DNA from: Pokkaliibacter plantistimulans
GTDB lineage: Bacteria; Pseudomonadota; Gammaproteobacteria; Pseudomonadales; Balneatricaceae
Assembly: GCF_046844695.1 (NCBI RefSeq)
Contig: NZ_CP177354.1
Coordinates: forward strand, 2,914,001 to 2,978,000
DNA length: 64,000 bases
Direction of reading: 5' to 3'
Shown here: positions 62,758 through 64,000 of the stretch, piece after piece
How the letters are laid out: every line of letters begins with the position of its first letter
Position numbering within the stretch: the first letter of the stretch is position 1
Position numbers and translations under genes: made by a program
Notes under the pieces: model-generated
What the model was told of the DNA's origin: nothing
The model's database searches: none
The model's input: only the letters and a program-made list of their open reading frames with translations

Positions 62758-62786
62758 AAATATCTGTACGTGATTAAGTATTTGTA
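62758..62786. promoter_or_regulatory. Direct repeats between the LitR-like gene and hemH
   Basis: AAATATCTGTA (62758-62768) and AAGTATTTGTA (62776-62786) are direct repeats 18 bases apart, start to start. They lie in the shared control region of the divergent genes and are candidates for binding by the MerR-type regulator. Inference from repetition and position. Confidence 0.4.
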
Positions 62787-62853
62787 TAAGTTATTCTGTC
62801 GCTTTATGGTGGCAGCAATGTCACTTGATCAAGAGTTGTAAGAGAGGCTGCCA

Positions 62854-63855
62854 GTGAGCCAGTTCAAAGGGATTAAAGAGTTTGATCATCAGGCAGGGAC
62901 CCGGACGGGCATCCTGCTGTCCAATCTGGGTACGCCGGATGCCCCAACGGCATCGGCACTACGACGTTATCTAGCGGAGTTCCTGTGGGATCCTCGGGTT
63001 ATCGAAATGCCACGTTTGCCCTGGTGGATGATTTTGCATGGCATCATCCTGCGTGTGCGGCCGTCGCGTTCTGCTGCGCTGTACAAGAAAGTATGGACCA
63101 GCGATGGCTCTCCCTTGCTGCATATTGCTGAACAGCAGCGGCAGCAGATTCAGGTGGCGCTGGGGACGGATACACCTGTGGTATTAGGGATGAGATACGG
63201 TAATCCCAGCATTGCGCAGGCGTTGACAGAGCTGAAGAATCAGCAAGTTGAGCGACTGGTGGTACTGCCCCTTTATCCGCAGTATTCCGGAGCTACCACC
63301 GGGTCTACGTTTGATGCTGTCAGTGCTGAACTGCAGCGCTGGCGCTGGGTGCCCGAAGTGCGCTTTATCAACACCTATCACCAGCATGCTGGCTACATAG
63401 CGTCATTGTGCGAGTCCATTGGTCGCCATATTGAGCGCTATGGCATCCCGCAAAAGTGGCTGTTTTCCTATCACGGTACTCCCAAGGAATATCACCTGAA
63501 GGGGGATCCTTACTTTTGCTACTGCCAAAAGACCACCCAACTGGTTGCTGAACGTATGGGGTGGAGTGAAGAGCAATATATGACCACGTTTCAGTCGCGT
63601 TTTGGCAAGGCAGAATGGTTGCAGCCTTACACCGACATGACTCTGGAGCACCTGCCTGGTCAGGGGGTGAAGTCGGTCGCGGTTATTTGTCCGGGCTTTT
63701 CCGCCGACTGCCTGGAAACCATCGATGAAATCGGTCGGGAGAATAAAGAGGTGTTCATGGAGGCCGGTGGTGAGCAGTATCACTATGTGCCAGCCCTGAA
63801 CGATGACATCAGCCATATCAAGGCGCTGGTGGCACTGCTTGAGCCTCATCTTTAA
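62854..63855 (+). CDS. hemH: Ferrochelatase
   Basis: A 333-residue enzyme that inserts ferrous iron into protoporphyrin IX, the last step of haem synthesis. LSNLGTPDAPTASALRRYLAEFLWDPRV opens the protein. The catalytic His is in FSYHGTPKEY (~residue 207) and the conserved Glu in CLETIDEI (~287). PLYPQYSGATTGSTFD is the substrate-binding segment. The GTG start at 62854 has GAGAGG 7 bases upstream. It is divergent from the LitR-like regulator; linking haem synthesis to light response makes sense because free porphyrins are photosensitisers. Confidence 0.95.
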   Translation: MSQFKGIKEFDHQAGTRTGILLSNLGTPDAPTASALRRYLAEFLWDPRVIEMPRLPWWMILHGIILRVRPSRSAALYKKVWTSDGSPLLHIAEQQRQQIQVALGTDTPVVLGMRYGNPSIAQALTELKNQQVERLVVLPLYPQYSGATTGSTFDAVSAELQRWRWVPEVRFINTYHQHAGYIASLCESIGRHIERYGIPQKWLFSYHGTPKEYHLKGDPYFCYCQKTTQLVAERMGWSEEQYMTTFQSRFGKAEWLQPYTDMTLEHLPGQGVKSVAVICPGFSADCLETIDEIGRENKEVFMEAGGEQYHYVPALNDDISHIKALVALLEPHL

Positions 63856-63880
63856 CGCACTAGCACTAGAAGACGTGGTT

Positions 63881-63905
63881 GCGAGCCACTGTAACGGTGG
63901 CTCGC
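63881..63905 (+). terminator. Hairpin after hemH
   Basis: GCGAGCCAC and GTGGCTCGC form a perfect 9-bp stem 25 bases after the hemH stop. No T run follows, so termination may be partial. The remaining ~95 bases of the window show no gene. Confidence 0.55.
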
Positions 63906-64000
63906 TGATCGCTGTATATCAGTGAAGCGCTAACTCAATATCGTCTGCCATGTAACTCCATGGATACCGAGTCGGCGAAGCGTAGGGCATGGGGTTTATC

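Noticed and set aside
1..64000. tRNA, rRNA, prophage, transposase or CRISPR loci
   Set aside because: None was recognised on either strand by reading. tRNAscan and a CRISPR finder would be needed to exclude them formally.

Overview
The window reads as chromosomal DNA of a gammaproteobacterium, most like the Oceanospirillales/Pseudomonas side of the class. This rests on gene families and order: rnd-ycgL-ycgN, ffs-dnaX-ybaB-recR, an Aap amino-acid ABC transporter, DUF2788, a PA2169-type DUF2383 protein, RraA, AstA, and a LitR-phrB unit divergent from hemH. I did not identify the species. Base composition is moderate, somewhat GC-rich in genes, with one clear AT-rich stretch near 32.1-32.6 kb. 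No rRNA, tRNA, CRISPR array, integrase or transposase gene was seen. The only RNA gene recognised with certainty is the 4.5S SRP RNA.

Layout. 0-2 kb: 5' part of a VRR-NUC nuclease, a small membrane protein and a Nudix hydrolase. 2-7 kb: glycerol-3-phosphate regulon (glpD, glpR, and glpK divergent) with GlpR-like half-sites in both control regions. 7-11 kb: secreted or small proteins, a cytochrome c, and a large degenerate kinase-FGE membrane protein. 11-18 kb: kdsA, a PilZ-like protein, the SRP RNA, dnaX (with a complete programmed -1 frameshift signal), ybaB, recR, rnd, ycgL and ycgN. 18-25 kb: a candidate structured leader RNA in front of an unrecognised gene, a VWA membrane protein, a YafJ-type amidotransferase, cysK, and a MoxR/CoxE pair. 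25-31 kb: small secreted proteins, then an operon of a GntR-amidohydrolase fusion and a YdiJ-type oxidoreductase.

31-42 kb is the most accessory part. It has two of the three copies of a roughly 150-220 bp element with imperfect terminal inverted repeats, stress-type small proteins (DUF1328, DUF2383) in an AT-rich island, an amino-acid permease, YccS, a Yip1-family protein, a DUF4349 lipoprotein, an inositol-phosphatase-like enzyme and a methyltransferase. 42-47 kb is the aapJQMP amino-acid importer behind a sigma-54 promoter; the third repeat copy lies at its 3' end and supplies the last stop codon. 47-52 kb is a lipid-transport type system: LetA split into two genes plus a protein with six MCE domains. 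52-64 kb has CnoX, CobO, an odd siroheme-synthase-like protein, a chemoreceptor with an amino-acid-binding dCache motif, rraA, astA, a HAD phosphatase, the light/DNA-repair unit litR-like-phrB, and hemH.

Themes: glycerol catabolism is complete from kinase to dehydrogenase, with its repressor. Amino-acid use appears three times (Aap importer, predicted amino-acid chemoreceptor, AstA). No single defence or biosynthetic system dominates. The best leads for something undescribed are the four-helix RNA at 18213-18315, the regulator-enzyme fusion at 29535-31163, the doubly degenerate kinase-FGE protein and the repeat family.
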